A stretch of 64,000 nt of DNA from the NCBI RefSeq assembly GCF_963082655.1, contig NC_081552.1, forward strand, positions 60,473,404-60,537,403, given 5' to 3'. The notes under the pieces are model-generated. The model was not told where the DNA came from. It was given only the letters and a program-made list of their open reading frames with translations, and did no database searches. Shown here in pieces: positions 33,704 through 44,694 of this stretch (positions are counted from its first letter, which is position 1; each line of letters begins with the position of its first letter). This DNA comes from Stomoxys calcitrans. Its lineage: Eukaryota > Arthropoda > Insecta > Diptera > Muscidae. Both the position numbers and the translations under genes were made by a program.

Positions 33704-36119
33704 ACTTATATAAAATTGAATATGTGTTTGTTTGTATGTTTGTTTGTTTGTCGGTTTGTTTGTCGGTTTGTTTGTTTCTTCCGTATATATCCAAAAACGG
33801 CTTAACCGACTACCTTGAAATTTTCACAGATTGTGTAGGTTGGTCCGGAAGGAAACATAGGCTATATAATTATTTGATTTCGGGAAGGAGGCGGACCATC
33901 CCCCTTACCCCAAAAGTACTACCCAAAAATAAAAGTGGACCAATCGCGACAATATGGGTTAAATAAAAGATATTCAGGAGTAGAGAACGAATTTAATATT
34001 AAAAATTGGATCCAAATAACTGGTAGGCCGCCCCAACCAGAAAAAAACCCCAAAATAGGTTTTTTAGACGATCATGACAATATGGAACTCAAATGAAAGG
34101 GACTCAAAGGGAGTAGATTGCGAATATGGTCAGGAACGAGAAATAGGCTTCATAGTTTGTTGATTTCGGGAAGGGGCGGACCTCCCCCTTTACCCAAAAA
34201 CAACACCCAAAATCAAAAGTGGACCGATCGGGACAATATGGGTATCAAATGAAAGGTATTGGAAAATGGAATATGAATATAGTATAAAAATTTGAATCTA
34301 AGTACCCATCGGGCCGCCCAATACTAAAATTCCCCCAGACATATTGACATATTGGCCGTTCATGTTAATATGGGCCTCAAATGAAAGGTATTCGGAAGTA
34401 GATTACGAATCTGGCATACAAAATCATATCGAAGTATAGGTGGTCCCCTTTCCCTCCAAAAACGCTTTAAATGGGCACATGGCCCATCATGACTATATGG
34501 GACTCGGCTTTTTTGTTTGTTCCGTAGAATCAAAAACGGATAAACCGATTTTCTTTAAAATTTTTTTAGGCTACATAACTTTTAGATATCGGATGGTGGC
34601 GGTCGCTCCCCCTTATCCCAACAACAATATAGATATCAACTAAAAGGTATTGGAAACTAAAAAGCGAATATCGTATTATAATTTTGGTCCAAGTGCCCAG
34701 CGGGCCTCCCCAATCCAAAAATTCCTCTAAAGAGATATATTCGACGTTCATGTCAATGAAAAGTATTCGACAGTAGATTACAAAAATGGCATAAAAAATT
34801 AGGGCCAAGTAATGGGAGGTAGCCCCACCCCAAGTACCCCCAAATGGGCATATTAGCCGACCATGTCTATATGGGACTCAAATAAAAGGTATTTGGGAGT
34901 AGATTAAGAATATGACATTTAAATTTGAGTTCAAGCCTAGGTTGCCCTCCATTTCCAACAATATGTCAAATAGGTTGATTTACCCATTATGACAATATGG
35001 GACTCAAATGAAAGGTATTTGAGAGTAGAAAACGAATTTGATTTCCAATGTTGGACAAAAGAGTATGGGGCAACGCCCTAAAGCGCACCGTAAACTAAAC
35101 TTAATTTCCGATTATGGCAATATGGGGCTCAAATCAACGGTATTTGGGAGTAAAAAGGAATTTGATATCTATTTTCAGGGCAAAGTGCCGGTGGCCGCCT
35201 CAGCCCCAAAACACCCTCCAAACATTTCATATTTACTGACCATGGCAATATGAGGCTCACATTAAATGGCACGAATTTGATATCCATATTTGAGTCGAAA
35301 TGTCTGAGTGTCATCCCTCCCCTAAAAGCACTTCTCATTACCCCAATTTTCTAAACCATCATATCTCGGCGATTTGTAATGCTATTCGTTCGATTTTTTT
35401 TGCACTCTCACAGTCAAAACAACACATGGTTTCTATTGTTGGGTTCGGGTGCCTCGGGGGACGTCCAAGACCCGCCAAATGGGTATATAGACCAATCAAG
35501 ACAATATAAAGCTCAAACGAAAGGTGCTTGAGGGAAAAAACGAATTTGATATCCAATTGAAGAGCCATGTGTTTGGGAACTACTCCACCCGAAAATATCT
35601 CCCTATTATATAAAAACTATTTGATGTTTAAATTGATAGATTTCCGGGAAATAGATACTCATTTTCGGACAAAGTCCATGGGGTCCATCCCACCCTTAAA
35701 CATAATTTATTTACCGATCATGACATTATGGGGCTCATATTAAATGTATTTCAAAGTAGAGCACGAAGCGTGTATCTACATTAAGGGCCAAGTGTTTCTC
35801 TAAACTGGAAATATTTACTAATACGATAATTTAGCACCCAAAAGTGAGGAATTTGGGAGTGGAGTAAAGTAAAAACCCAGGAACCGAGAAGGGGCACACT
35901 TCTCACACATCAATGAGAGCTTTTCAATTCTAGTTTAAACTCAATGATAAGGGACTTTTTTATAGTTATCGCCAGGATTTGAACGCAGGCGTTCAGCGTT
36001 ACAGGCTGACATAGGCTACAGTGGTACGAATTCAATATACACATTCAGGGCGAAGTGTCCCAGCCCTAAATGATATAAGAGTTAAAAAAGGCGCAGCGGA
36101 GCGGGCCCGATTCGGCTAG
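33704..36119 (+). mobile_element. B-family element, apparently both ends present (about 2.4 kb)
   Basis: Begins ACTTATATAAAATTGAATAT and a TTTG-rich run (33725-33780), then CCAAAAACGGCTTAACCGAC. About ten irregular units follow, alternating CCTCCCCCTTACCCC-like, GGACAATATGGGACTCAAAT and AAAGGTATTTGGGAGTAGA stretches. A SINE sits at 35865-36025. The end is GGCGCAGCGGAGCGGGCCCG followed by ATTCGGCTAG at 36119. A CTAG terminus followed by T, no inverted ends, and direct abutment to another B terminus at 33703 suggest a non-autonomous Helitron, but I see no Rep/helicase sequence. Confidence 0.55.
35865..36025 (-). mobile_element. tRNA-derived SINE with internal deletion
   Basis: Minus-strand reading gives head ACTGTAGCCTATGTCAGCCT, B-box-like GCGTTCAAATCCTGGCGATA, then after a deletion TATAAAAAAGTCCCTTATCA and AAGTGTGCCCCTTCTCGGTT. 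It is the shortest of the four SINE copies and lies inside a B element, close to where the copy at 15500 also adjoins B sequence. Confidence 0.7.
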
Positions 36120-36159
36120 TTGGGCATAAATAACACCCTTGCCTTCTGCCAAGCTTTCG

Positions 36160-37000
36160 GAATATGTGCAAGTTCTAGCCTCGCTGTGAAAATAGTGGCC
36201 TGATGAGGCGCCAGAAAGTTGGCATCATCTTATAGTAATGCCGGAAATATTCCATCAGGAATGGGTGACTTTAATGGTTTCATGCTCCATAAGGCTTCCT
36301 TGACCTTAAATTCCGTTATGATAAGCCTGCGATCAATCTCATTATTCCAAGATTCCAGTGTCTCCGTGGGTCCCGTTGTATTCTGTGGAAAATTCGTTTT
36401 CATTCGATATCCTCCGTAGTTTCTGCTCTCACTCCCTGCTCTCACTGTCGTCTACGTACGTTTTAGTTTGGACATGGTTTTTTAAGAGGAACTTTTCCAT
36501 CTTGTTAGCGTCATTAACGCTATCGACCTGGTCACTGAAAAGCTTCCTGGAGGCACGTTTTGCCGCTCTGGTTATCTTATTGTAATCCTTGAGCCGTGTG
36601 TAAAACACAATCCAATATACTTCCGTTTTTTTACGACGTGCTCTGTTAAAAAATCTGCGGACCTCTTTCCCAAGATTGCGAATCTCCCCGGTCATCCAGG
36701 GTTTTTCTTGGGCTGATTTCCTTTTTCGAAGAGACAACTAACTTCGAAAGACTCCACTAGTGCAGTCGTAACCCTGTTGACATTGTCGTCAATATCTTCT
36801 ATGCTTGGACAATCTAAATTATCTTGTCCAAGTCTTCTTCTGGGTAGTCTTCCGATCCGCTCGTCCATGGCTCCTGAATTAAGGTAATATGAATCTTGCC
36901 ATTGCTAATTTTCCCCATCAGAGCGTGAGTAACTATCTCGCTCCGACCGAGATTTATCTGGAATACCACAATCATTGGTCCTCCATTCAATTATTCAATT
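36160..37000 (-). pseudogene. LINE relic: endonuclease start joined to the pre-RT region
   Basis: On the minus strand, VVFQINLGRSEIV and LIQEPW (about 36865-36985) are the first motifs of an AP-endonuclease domain (N-L-x-R-S; Q-E-P-W). Most of the endonuclease is missing. After a jump the frame reads CPSIEDIDDNVNRVTTALVE (about 36755-36820), then a frameshift to KPWMTGEIRNLGKEVRRFFN (36639-36700). YNKITRAAKRASRKLF (36535-36590) follows, then KSPIPDGIFPALL (36230-36270), equivalent to the KSPGPDGI start of RT with Gly changed to Ile, and then a stop. The RT catalytic core is absent. It is related in style to the relic at 25850-26966. Confidence 0.8.
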
Positions 37001-37051
37001 GGTTAAAAATTGAATTTTTATCGAGTTATTACATTACTTATTACTAAAACA

Positions 37052-38131
37052 AACAAGTAAGAGCGTGCTAAGTTCGGCCAGTCCGAATCTTATATACACT
37101 CCACCATTGATCGCATTTGTCGAGTTCTATGCGCTGTATCTCTTTTTAGACAAACATAGAATATTGAATAAGAACTGTAATCCTATTGGAGCTATATCAA
37201 GTTATAGTCCAGTTCGGACCATAATTGAATGCTGATTGACATTGTAGAAGTCATTGTGTAATATTTCAGTCCATTTGGATAAGAATTGCGCCTTGTAAGG
37301 GCTCAAGAAGCAAAATCGGGAGATAGGTTTATATGGGAGCTGTATCAAGCTATTGATCGATTCAGACCATACTAAACACGTATGTTGAAGGTCATGAGAG
37401 AAGGCCTTGTACAAAATTACAGCCAAATCGGATGAGAATTGCGCCCTCTAGAGGTTCGTGAAGTCAAGATCCCAGATCGGTTTATATGGCAGCAATATAT
37501 CTAGAGACTCAAGAAGTCAAGAGCCAAGATCGGTTTATATGGCAGCTATATCAGGTTATGAACCGATTTGAACCATACTTAGCACAATTGTTGGATATCA
37601 TAACAAAATACGTCGTTCAAAATTCCATTTCAATCGGATAAGAATTGCGCACTCTAGAGGCTCAAGAAGTCAAGACCCAAGATCGCTTTATATGGCAGCT
37701 ATATCAGGTTATGGACCGATTTAAACCATACTTGGCACAATTGTTGGATATCATAACAAAACACGTCGTGCAAAATTTCATGCCAATCGGATAAGATTTG
37801 CGTCTTCTAGAGGCTCAAGAAGCCAAGACCCAAGATCGGTTTATATGGCAGCTATATCAAAACATGGACCGATATGGCCCATTTACAATCCCAACCCACC
37901 TACACCAATAAGAAGTATTTGTGCATAATTTCACGCAGCTAGTTTTACTCCTTTGGAAGTTAGCGTGCTTTCGACAGACAGACGGACGGACCGACATGGC
38001 TAGATCGACTTAAAATGAAATGACTATCAAGAATATATATACTTTATGGGGTCTCAGACGAATATTTCGAGTAGTTACAAACAGAATGACGAAATTAGTA
38101 TACCCCCATCCTATGGTGGAGGGTATAAAAA
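37052..38131 (+). mobile_element. mini-me subfamily I
   Basis: Head AACAAGTAAGAGCGTGCTAA with TTCGGCCAGTCCGAATCTTA, about six units, GACAGACGGACGGACCGACA, core with a changed TGAAATGACTATCAAGAAT, (TA)n, and tail CCTATGGTGGAGGGTATAAA. Complete but diverged. Confidence 0.8.
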
Positions 38132-38216
38132 TTTACTAAGAATGATCCATATCTTGACAAATATACGATAAGTTGTACCAAATATGAAAGGTTGAAATTG
38201 TGCAAGGAGTGGAATA

Positions 38217-39446
38217 ACAAGTAAAAGTGTGCTAAGTTCGGCCGGTCCGAATCCCCATCACCATGGATTCTACTTAACGATTGGAGCTATATCTTGTTTA
38301 AGATCATACATATATTTGAGAGTTATACGGAACACTATATGCAATATTTCAGCCAAATCCGATAAAAATTGAGGATTCCAGGGGCTCAAGAAATAAAATC
38401 TGGAGATCGGTTTATATTGGAGCTATATCAGGTTATAGACCGATTTGAATCGTAATTGTCACAGCTGTTTAAAGTCATAACGTAATACCATGTTCAAAAT
38501 TTAAGCCAAATCTGATGAAAATTGACGCTTCCAGAGGCACAAGAAGTCAAATCGAGAGATCGGTTCATAGGGAGCTATATCAGGTTAAAGACCGATTTGA
38601 ACCGTACTCGGCATATTTATTGCAAATCCTATCGGAACACTACGTGCGAAATTTCAGCCACATCGGACAAAAATTGAGGCTTCCAGTGGCTCAAGAAGTC
38701 ATATCTGGAGATCAGTTTATATGGGAGCTATATCAGCTTCTTGACCGATTTAGATGGTACTAAGAACAGTTGTTGAGGGTCATATTAGAACACTATGTGC
38801 AAAATTTCAGCCAAACCAGACATCAATTGCGGCATCCGGGGGCTCAAGAAGTCTAATCGGGAGATCGGTTCATATGTGACCTATATCACGTTAAGGGACG
38901 ATTTGAACCGTACTTAGCACAGTTATAGTAAATCATACCGGAACACTACGTGCGAAATTTCAGCCAAATTGAACGAAATTTGTGGGTTCCGATGGCTCAA
39001 GAAGTCAAATAGGGAGACCGGTTTACATGGGAGCTATATCAGGTTTTGACCGATTTAGACGGTATTAAACACAGTTATTGAGGGTCATACACAGTTATTG
39101 AGGGTCACCCAAGTCAGATAACAATTGCGGAACCCGGGGGTCACGAAGTCAAATCGGGAGATCTGTTTATATGGGAGCTATATTCAAATCTGAACTGATA
39201 TGGCCCATTTGCAATCCCCAACGACTAACGTTAATATTTAGTATCAGTGCAAAATGTCAACTGGCTAGCTTTACGCGTTCGACCGCTATCGTGATTTCGA
39301 CAGACGGACATGGCTAGATCCACTCAGGATGTCGAGACGATCAAGAATATATATACTTTATGGGGTCCTAGATCAATATTTCGAGCTTTTACAAACGGAA
39401 TAACTAGAGTAGTATACCCTGATCCTATTTAGGTGAGTATAAAAAG
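38217..39446 (+). mobile_element. mini-me-like subfamily III
   Basis: Head AACAAGTAAAAGTGTGCTAA and TTCGGCCGGTCCGAATCCCC, CACCATGGATTCTACTTAAC, about five units with GGAGATCGGTTTATATGGGA-like sequence, CAGACGGACATGGC, core GATGTCGAGACGATCAAGAA, (TA)n and altered tail TTTAGGTGAGTATAAAAA. The frame at 38515-38763 is a repeat translation. Confidence 0.75.
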
Positions 39447-39896
39447 TACTTTAATGCTGTAATTGAAACTTCTTTATAGATTGAGCTACAGATCTGAAAT
39501 TTGGGATACGGGCACATCTTGGCAGTAACGTACAATATGGCACCTTCTTTACGGATTAAGCTATAGCTCTCAAATTTGGAATGCAAATACATCTAGGCAC
39601 TATGTACCGAGCGACTAGAAGATTTTTTTGATATTTCTTCATTTTGGTACTAAAACGTACAAAGTGGAAATTTATTTACAGACTGAGACCTATGTGGTAT
39701 CGGACGATCGGATGACTCGAAGATTGCTTTGAAATTTGTACATTTAGGTACTTAAACGTACAAAATGGTACTTTATTAACGGATTGAGCTAAAGATCTCA
39801 AAATTGTGATACAATTACTACTTAACAGTATTTATCGGCTGGCCAGAGGTTTTTTTTTAATTTGTACATTTTGCACTAAAACTTTCAAAATTATCT
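39447..39896. repeat. Tandem array of an unrelated satellite-like unit
   Basis: Four diverged units of about 100-150 bp share ACTAAAACGTACAAAGTGG / ACTTAAACGTACAAAATGG, TTTATTAACGGATTGAGCTA / TCTTTACGGATTAAGCTATA and GATCTCAAAATTGTGATAC / GCTCTCAAATTTGGAATGC. They do not match mini-me or B units. No coding potential. Confidence 0.65.
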
Positions 39897-41442
39897 ATCT
39901 CCCTCCACCGACGGATGGGGGTATATTCATTTTGTCATTCCGTTTGCAACACATCGAAATATCCATTACCGACCTTATAAAGTATATATGTTCTTGACCG
40001 TCGTCGTAATAATCCAAGACGATCTAGCCACGTCCGTCCGCCTGTATGTTGAAATCACGCTACAGTCTTTGAAAATAAAGACATTGAGCTAAAACTTTGC
40101 ACAGATTTTTTCTTTGTCCATAAGCAGGTTAAGTTCGGAGGTGGGCTATATCGGGCTACATCTAGATATAGCTCTCATATATACCGATCCGCCAATTTAG
40201 GGTCTTAGGCGAATAAAAGCAACATTTATCATCCGATTTTGCTGAAATTTGGGACAGTAAATTGTGTTAAGCCTTCGACATCCTTCGTCAATTTGGCCCA
40301 GATCGGTCCACATGTGGACATAGCTGCATTATAGACCGATCTCTCGATTTAAGATTTTGGACCCATAAAAGGCGCATTTATTGTCCGATTTCGCCGAAAT
40401 TTGGGACAGTGAGTTGTATTGGGCCCTTCGTCATCTCTCTTTAATTTGGCTCCGATCGGTCCAGATTTGGATGTAACTGCTATCTAGACCGATCTTTCGA
40501 TTTAAGGTTTTGGGCCCATAAAAGGCGCATTTATAACCCGATTTCGATGAAATTTTAGGTTTTTCGCTATCCGTGTCGTAAGTCGTTCAGATATTTGGAT
40601 ATGGCTACCAAAAGACCACTATTTCTTATACAAAATTGAGCAATAACTTGTAAAGGGTGATTTTTTTGAGGTTAGGATTTTCATGCATTAGTATTTGACA
40701 GATCACGTGGGATTTCAGACATGGTGTCAAAGAGAAAGATGCTCAGTATGTTTTGACATTTCATCATGAATAGACTTACTAACGAGCAACGCTTGCAAAT
40801 CATTGAATTTTATTACCAAAATCAGTGTTCGGTTCGAAATGTGTTCATTCACCGTAACGTTGCGTCCAACAGCATCTTTGAAAAAATAGGGTCCAATGAT
40901 TCCACCAGCGTAAAAAACCACACCAAACAGTGCATTTTTCGGGATGCATGGGCAGTTCTTGAACGGCTTCTGGTTGCTCTTCACTCCAAATGCGGCAATT
41001 TTGCTTATTTACGTAGCCATTCAACCAGAAATGAGCCTCATCGCTGAACAAAATTTGTCAAAATTTGAACACATTTCGAACCGAACACTGATTTTGGTAA
41101 TAAAATTCAATGATTTGCAAGCGTTGCTCGTTAGTAAGTCTATTCATGATGAAATGTCAAAGCATACTGAGCATCTTTCTCTTTGACACCATGTCTGAAA
41201 TCCCACGTGATCTGTCAAATACTAATGCATGAAAATCCTAACCTCAAAAAAATCACCCTGTACTTATTAGACCACTCAATGTCTGTGTCGAATTTGGTCC
41301 ACATCGGACTATATTTCGATATAGCTTCTATGGGGGCAAGAATTGTTCACCGGATTATGACGAAAGGTGGTTTACATATATACCCGAGGTGGTGGGTATC
41401 CAAAGTTCTGCCCGGCCGAACTTAAGGCCTTTTTACATGTTT
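39897..41442 (-). mobile_element. mini-me subfamily II, interrupted by DD41D fold-back element
   Basis: Tail CCCTCCACCGACGGATGGGG, CATTTTGTCATTCCGTTTGC, (TA)n, core, GTCCGTCCGCCTGTATG and three units. It breaks at 40652 in ...CAATAACTTGTA and resumes CTTATTAGACCACTCAATG. The head is GCCCGGCCGAACTTAAGGCC ending TTTTTACATGTTT. The undisturbed sequence at about 45690 (ATGACTTGTACTTATTAGTA) shows the empty site. Confidence 0.8.
40653..41260. mobile_element. DD41D fold-back derivative: both ends come from the transposase-start end
   Basis: 608 bp between TA duplications (40651-40652, 41261-41262). Both arms, about 195-205 bp each, start AAGGGTGATTTTTTTGAGG (right arm as reverse complement), run through the region containing the transposase ATG and stop after about 25 codons. 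They are almost identical inverted repeats. The centre (about 40850-41055) is an inverted transposase piece (codons about 152-221: FSDEAHFWLNG to VGRNVTVN). The original 3' end is absent. It encodes no complete transposase, so it could only move with one supplied in trans. Confidence 0.92.
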
Positions 41443-41577
41443 CAAATATTTTGAATTTTAAAAATTTTAAAGAAAACAATCTCTTTATTTCCTAAGCCCA
41501 AAAACAAAAATATAATTTTCTTAATATTTTATGACTATTTAGCGAAGAAAGCTAGATTTAATTTAGCATAAAATATC
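41443..41577. other. Unassigned AT-rich spacer
   Basis: Low-complexity A/T-rich sequence between the mini-me II head and a strong hairpin. No motif is recognised. Confidence 0.4.
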
Positions 41578-41689
41578 AAAATCAAAAATTGCCAAAAATC
41601 TTGTTGCTGTGAAATTGGTAAAGATGCATAATTTTTTATTTTTGAACAACAATTTCACAGCAACAAGAATTATGGCAATTTTTGATTTT
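41578..41689. repeat. 40-bp inverted repeat (hairpin)
   Basis: Left arm 41578-41617 and right arm 41650-41689 pair at 38 of 40 positions, with a 32-base loop. Arms contain TTGTTGCTGTGAAATTG. It could be a fold-back MITE core. A small-RNA precursor is possible but unsupported. Confidence 0.85.
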
Positions 41690-42235
41690 AAAAAAATGTG
41701 GGGTGCCCCTAATGCACTTGCAGTGGCCATAGAAGTGAAAATCGGGCAATATACATATTTGACAGCTATATCTAAATCATAACCGATTTCTATGAAATTC
41801 ACAAGTAAAGTCAAGAGTCATTAGAAAATCCTTTCTACAAAATTTAGAGAGAATAGGGTAACAAGCAAGCATTTAGTTGAAATATTTCTCAAAATCGGAC
41901 GAACAAATATATGAGATCTATATCTAAATCGGAACCGGTTTCGACCAAACTTTATAGATATTGTGGAAGTCGTCAAAGAAAACGTTCTACAAAACTTTGG
42001 CAAGATTGGTCAATAAATGGGCTTGCAGTGCCTCTGGGGGTAAACCCCCCGATATATGTATATGAGAGCTATATCTAAATTTTTACCGATTTCTATGAAT
42101 TTTACCAGTAATTTTGAGAGTTAAGAGAAAATCCTTCCTGCCTAATTTCGAGAAAATCGTTGAACAAATGACTATTTCATTGAATTATTACTGCAAATCG
42201 GACGAACATATTTCTGCCTGAAACCTGGAACAGGT
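41690..42235. repeat. Diverged mini-me-like tandem units (different subtype)
   Basis: Two to three units with ACAGCTATATCTAAATCATA, ACCGATTTCTATGAAATTC, AGAAAATCCTTTCTACAAAA and AAATCGGACGAACA. Words such as GCTATATCTAAATC link it to mini-me II units, but there is no head, tail or core. Confidence 0.5.
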
Positions 42236-42500
42236 TGGGTCAAATCAGTTCATTAATTTCTTACTCATGGGCTGATCATTGGTGGAATTATCAATTGTTT
42301 CACACTAAGCAATTCGAGGAACTATCTGTAGCTCTGAATGACCACCCAAACCAGCCTTATCCCACGCCTATGACCCAAAACCAACATCGTACAAAATTTC
42401 TTCTATTCTAGTTTTAGACGTTTGGGCTGGGAGATGATCAGTCAGTCAGTCAGCAATCAATTAGTCACGCAACTTTTGTACATAAATGGATAGTGCAATC
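42236..42500. other. Unassigned sequence
   Basis: No family match or useful frame seen. A short CAGT run (GTCAGTCAGTCAGCAATCA) lies at about 42440. Confidence 0.3.
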
Positions 42501-42835
42501 TCCACCATTTTGAAAAAAACACATCGGTTAAAAAAAACACCTTTTATGGACCAAAGAACTTAAATCAGGAGATCGGTAGATGTATATGACAGTTATATTT
42601 AAATAAAACCACCCGTTCAAATGTCGATGGTCCTAACGCATCTTCTTGTGCCTAATTTTAGCAAAATCGGTTAAAAATGTATTTTCTATGGGTCAATGGT
42701 ATGGTATTTGACAACTATAGAAAGATCTGAACCGATCTGGGCCGTATAGAACAGAGATATCAAGGAGCCTATCACGACCCGCTGCACCAAATTTCAGCGA
42801 TATCGGTCAATAAGTACGCCTGTTAAGGGCTAATT
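42501..42835 (+). repeat. Decayed mini-me II units (left of a nested TIR element)
   Basis: GGAGATCGGTAGATGTATAT, AAATTTTAGCAAAATCGGTT-like and GATCTGAACCGATCTGGGCC identify subfamily II units. The series continues at 44610 beyond the nested element. Confidence 0.55.
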
Positions 42836-44609
42836 ACACTCATAAAAAGACGTTTTGATGCGTGTAACACTATCTGCTGAATGTTAGTAGTTAATTTTGC
42901 TGCTATTGTATCAGTAGTTCTGCTATAGCAATAGTACTGCAATTTCAGAGTAGCCGACTTACTGCTTAAAAGTCCGTTGTTTGCAGAAAATGACTGCTGC
43001 TTAATAATGAAGGGGATGTTAGAAGAAACAAGTAAAAGCGTGCTAAGTTCGGCTGGGCCGAATCTTTTATACCCTCCACCATGGATCGCATTTGTCGAGT
43101 TCTTTTCCCGGCATCTCTTCTTAGGCAAAAAAGGATATAAGAAATGACTTGCTCTGCTATTAGAGCGATAACAAGATATAGTCCGGTTTGCACCACAATT
43201 ATATTATATGTTGGCGTAAAATGTCAGCCAATTCGAATAAGAATTGCACCCTTTGGGGGCACAAGAAGTAAAATAGAGAGATCGATTTATATGGGAACTG
43301 TATCGGCGTATAGACAGATTCAGACCATAATAAACACGTATGTTGTGAGGGCATGAGAGGATCTGTCCAACAAAATTTCAGGCAAATCGGATAATAATTG
43401 CGACATCTAGAGGCTCAAGAAGTCAATATCCCGGCTTATATGGCAGCTATATCAGGTTTTAAACCGATTTGAACCTTATTTGACACAGTTGTTGGGAGAA
43501 AGAATAAAATACGTCACGCAAAATTTCAGCCAAATCGGGTAGGAATTGCGCCCTCTAGAAGCTCAAGAAGTCAAGACCCAAGATTGGCTTATATGACAGC
43601 TATATCGGGTTATGAACCGATTTAAACCATACTTGGCACAGTTGTTGGATATCATAACAAAATACTTCGTGCAAAAATTCATTCAAATCGGATAAGAATT
43701 GCGCCCTCTAGAGGCTCAAGAAGTCATGACCCAAGATCGGTTTATATGACAGCTATATCGGGTTATGAACCGATTTAAACCGTACTTGGCACAGTTGTTG
43801 GATATCATAACAAAATACCTCATGCAAAATGTCATTCCAATGGGATAAGAATTGCGCACTCTAGAGGCTCAAGAAGTCAAGACCCAAGATCGGTTTATAT
43901 GGCAGCTATATCGAGTTATGGCCCGATTTCAACCATACTTGGCACAGTTCTTGAATATCATAATAAAACACGTCGTGCAAAATTTTATTCCAATCGGATA
44001 AGAATTGCGCACTCTAGAGGCTCAAGAATTCAAGACCCAAGATCGGTTTATATGACAGCTATATCGGGTTATGGACCGATATGGCCCATTTACAATACCA
44101 ACCGACCTACACTAATAGGAAGTATTTGTGCAAAATTTCAAGCGGCTAGCTTTACTTCTTCGGAAGTTAGCGTGCTTTCGATAGACAGACAGACGGACAT
44201 GGCTAGATCGACATAAAATGTCGCGACGATCAAGAATATATATACTTTATGGGGTCTCAGATGAATATTTCGAGTAGTTACAAACAGAGTGACGAAATTA
44301 GTATACCCCCCATCCTATGGTGGAGGGTATAAAAAATACGAGGTCAGCCAAATTTCGAAATGTATACCAATGGATGGATCAGATAGCTTCTTTACAGTAA
44401 TATTCCACAAATTAGCATCATTTGTTTCAACAAAATTTCTGAAAAATGCCTAAAGTAATCAAAACAAGAAAGAGACTACCATAAAAAAAGTAGGAGATTT
44501 TGTTAGTAGAAATAACAGTAAGAAATGATGCTCTCCCATTTTCAGCAGACGAAAACTGCTGTTTTAACAAACATTTTTGGTGTTTTCAATAACAAATTTG
44601 GTTGAGTGT
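42836..44609. mobile_element. TIR element with ACACTCA ends, split by a mini-me
   Basis: Left end ACACTCATAAAAAGACGTTT at 42836 and right end ...TTGGTTGAGTGT at 44609 share a short inverted terminus (ACACTCA). The interior halves, 42836-43026 and 44337-44609, hold no open frame; the right half has a CAGCAGACGAAAACTGCTG palindrome-like patch. Flanks belong to the same decayed mini-me II unit. The superfamily cannot be assigned without the target duplication. Confidence 0.5.
43027..44336 (+). mobile_element. mini-me subfamily I, nested
   Basis: Head AACAAGTAAAAGCGTGCTAA with TTCGGCTGGGCCGAATCTTT, about seven ~153-bp units, GATAGACAGACAGACGGACA, core TGTCGCGACGATCAAGAATA, (TA)n, tail CCTATGGTGGAGGGTATAAA. 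Complete. The frame at 43899-44216 is the in-phase unit. Confidence 0.82.
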
Positions 44610-44694
44610 ACATTAAATTGAGAGATGGATATCTATGGAAGTTATGCTTCAATAAAGACCGATATTAACCATACTCGGTACGAATACGAAGGTT

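Noticed and set aside
36219..36585. Plus-strand frames of 66 and 75 codons
   Set aside because: They lie antisense to the LINE relic, whose minus-strand motifs are convincing.
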